NCBI GenBank assembly: GCA_030447525.1
Contig: JAUJOR010000006.1
Coordinates: 131,331 to 195,330 of the forward strand
Direction: 5' to 3'
Source of the DNA: Chloroflexota bacterium
Lineage (GTDB): Bacteria; Chloroflexota; UBA11872; UBA12225
Length of the DNA: 64,000 nucleotides
The notes under the pieces are model-generated. The model saw nothing but the letters and a program-made list of their open reading frames with translations, was not told the DNA's origin and did not search any database. Both the position numbers and the translations under genes were made by a program. Positions 63,131 through 64,000 of this stretch are shown here, in pieces (the stretch's first letter is position 1; each line of letters begins with the position of its first letter).

Positions 63131-64000
63131 GTGTTACTGGGGTGGGGGAGCGAGGAGGAGGTGCTGACAGGCGGCGAGGGGATCGTGGCCCCGGAGCCTG
63201 CGCGCGGTGCCGAGCACGGAGGCGAGCACCATGCGCGTGCAACTCCCGGCCGCGGAGCGGGCCGCCGCTGATCTTGCGGGCGATGACGAGGGGGCGGATA
63301 CTGCGCTCGGCAGCGTTGTTCGTCGGGGGCACGCGCGGGTCACGCACGAAGGTGAACAGCTCCGGCAGGTACCGCCGGATGCGGCGGCCGCCGCGCGGGG
63401 GTGTCCCCCGCTTCGTCGCGGGCGCGGGGGCACCCGACGCGCGGTAGATCGTGCCGATGCTCGCGACCCAGGCGGCCAGGGCGCGTCGTCCGGGTGCTAG
63501 CGCCGCAGGTCCTTCAGGTCGCGCCACAGGTGGCTCCAGCAGCGCTGGTGCGCCCCGCGAACCGGTCGTAGGCGGCGTAGAAGTCGGTCACCAGCGTGCC
63601 CTCGAAGTCGGCGCCGAGGACGCCCTCCGGCACGTCGCCGCTGCGCTCAGGGCGTGGTGGAAGTACCGCACGTCGGGGGTGCTGAAGGTCCAGACGTACC
63701 CGTGCTGGCCATCCTCGCGCCAGCCGGTCTCGTCGGCGTGCACCAGCGGGCTGCCCCGCACGGCGCCCGCACGGCGACCCGCAGGGTCTCGTAGGCCGGC
63801 GTGGCCCGCGTCGCCACGACGCGCAGCAGGCGCACCAGCCCGCCGGTGCTCAGGCGCAACCCGTGCTCACGGTCCAGCCGGGCCTGGATCTGGCGCAGGG
63901 GCAGCCGCTCCACGGTGCGCATGACGGCCACGGCTGCCAGCACGCGCGCCGAAGCGCACCGCCCCATCCGGGCGGCGGTAGGCCGGGCGGGGGCGGCAGC
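63130..64000 (-). pseudogene. IS66-family transposase, frameshifted, running off the right edge
   Basis: Enters from the right with VMRTVERLPLRQIQARLDRE then GGLVRLLRVVATRATPAYE. The catalytic segment is LVHADETGWREDGQHGYVWT (Asp) in a shifted frame near 63720. The C-terminus has YLPELFTFVRDPRVPPT then NNAAERSIRPLVIARKISGG (Glu) near 63290. This is the order of TnpC of IS66. At least three frame changes. The N-terminal zinc finger and accessory genes lie outside the window. Confidence 0.85.

Overview
The window is very GC-rich (roughly 70%) and crowded with insertion sequences. Three intact extracellular sugar-type solute-binding lipoproteins with an RR...LTAAC or LAAC signal, Gfo/Idh oxidoreductases, an ADP-ribosylglycohydrolase, a WYL regulator and a replication-relaxation family protein together suggest a Chloroflexota (Thermomicrobia-like) accessory island or large plasmid. 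This placement is an inference; no rRNA or other phylogenetic marker is present. Many conserved genes carry one or two frame breaks, often in GCGC or poly-G runs. Some may be sequencing error and some true decay, so 'pseudogene' below means broken as read.

Region 1 (1-11.3 kb, minus strand) is the remnant of an integrative conjugative element. It holds the end of a VirB4-like ATPase, a HerA/TraG-like coupling ATPase, a replication-relaxation winged-helix protein and excisionase-type HTH proteins, most joined by ATGA or GTGA overlaps. The coupling gene is split by an IS701 element that itself has an IS5 element inserted at its edge. The VirB4 gene is cut by an IS6 element with no target duplication, which joins it to a truncated IS110.

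Region 2 (11.3-26.4 kb) is a metabolic and regulatory patchwork. It contains an iron alcohol dehydrogenase divergent from an enolase-superfamily dehydratase (broken by a 40-bp hairpin insertion), a cupin divergent from a LuxR regulator, a ParB-like/DHFR-like/nucleotidyltransferase group between and beside two copies of a 157-bp MITE, a GT9-like glycosyltransferase, a NUDIX hydrolase, and a cupin/Gfo-Idh/solute-binding-protein cluster.

Region 3 (26.4-38.1 kb) holds three orphan solute-binding lipoproteins (no permease or ABC ATPase seen), an ADP-ribosylglycohydrolase and a toxin-antitoxin pair, separated by integrase-type, IS6 and IS110 elements and a 286-bp MITE.

Region 4 (38.4-45.2 kb) contains an intact IS110, an IS6, and a nucleotidyltransferase / ParB-like / APH-like kinase group resembling antibiotic-modification genes.

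Region 5 (45.2-52.3 kb) is a transposon nest: IS6 next to IS6, the second split by a well-preserved three-gene IS21 element and by a 149-bp MITE, followed by an IS110 split by an IS701.

Region 6 (52.3-64 kb) has two SDR genes flanking a WYL regulator, remnants of TPR and AraC genes, a transglutaminase/zinc-ribbon operon interrupted by IS3 and ended by an IS6-like element, a nitrobindin-like heme-binding protein, an unknown gene, and an IS66 transposase running off the right edge.

Most informative are the nested insertions with exact target duplications, three MITE families, a 35-bp hairpin repeat, apparent IS110 preference for IS6 termini, and paired resistance-like enzymes.
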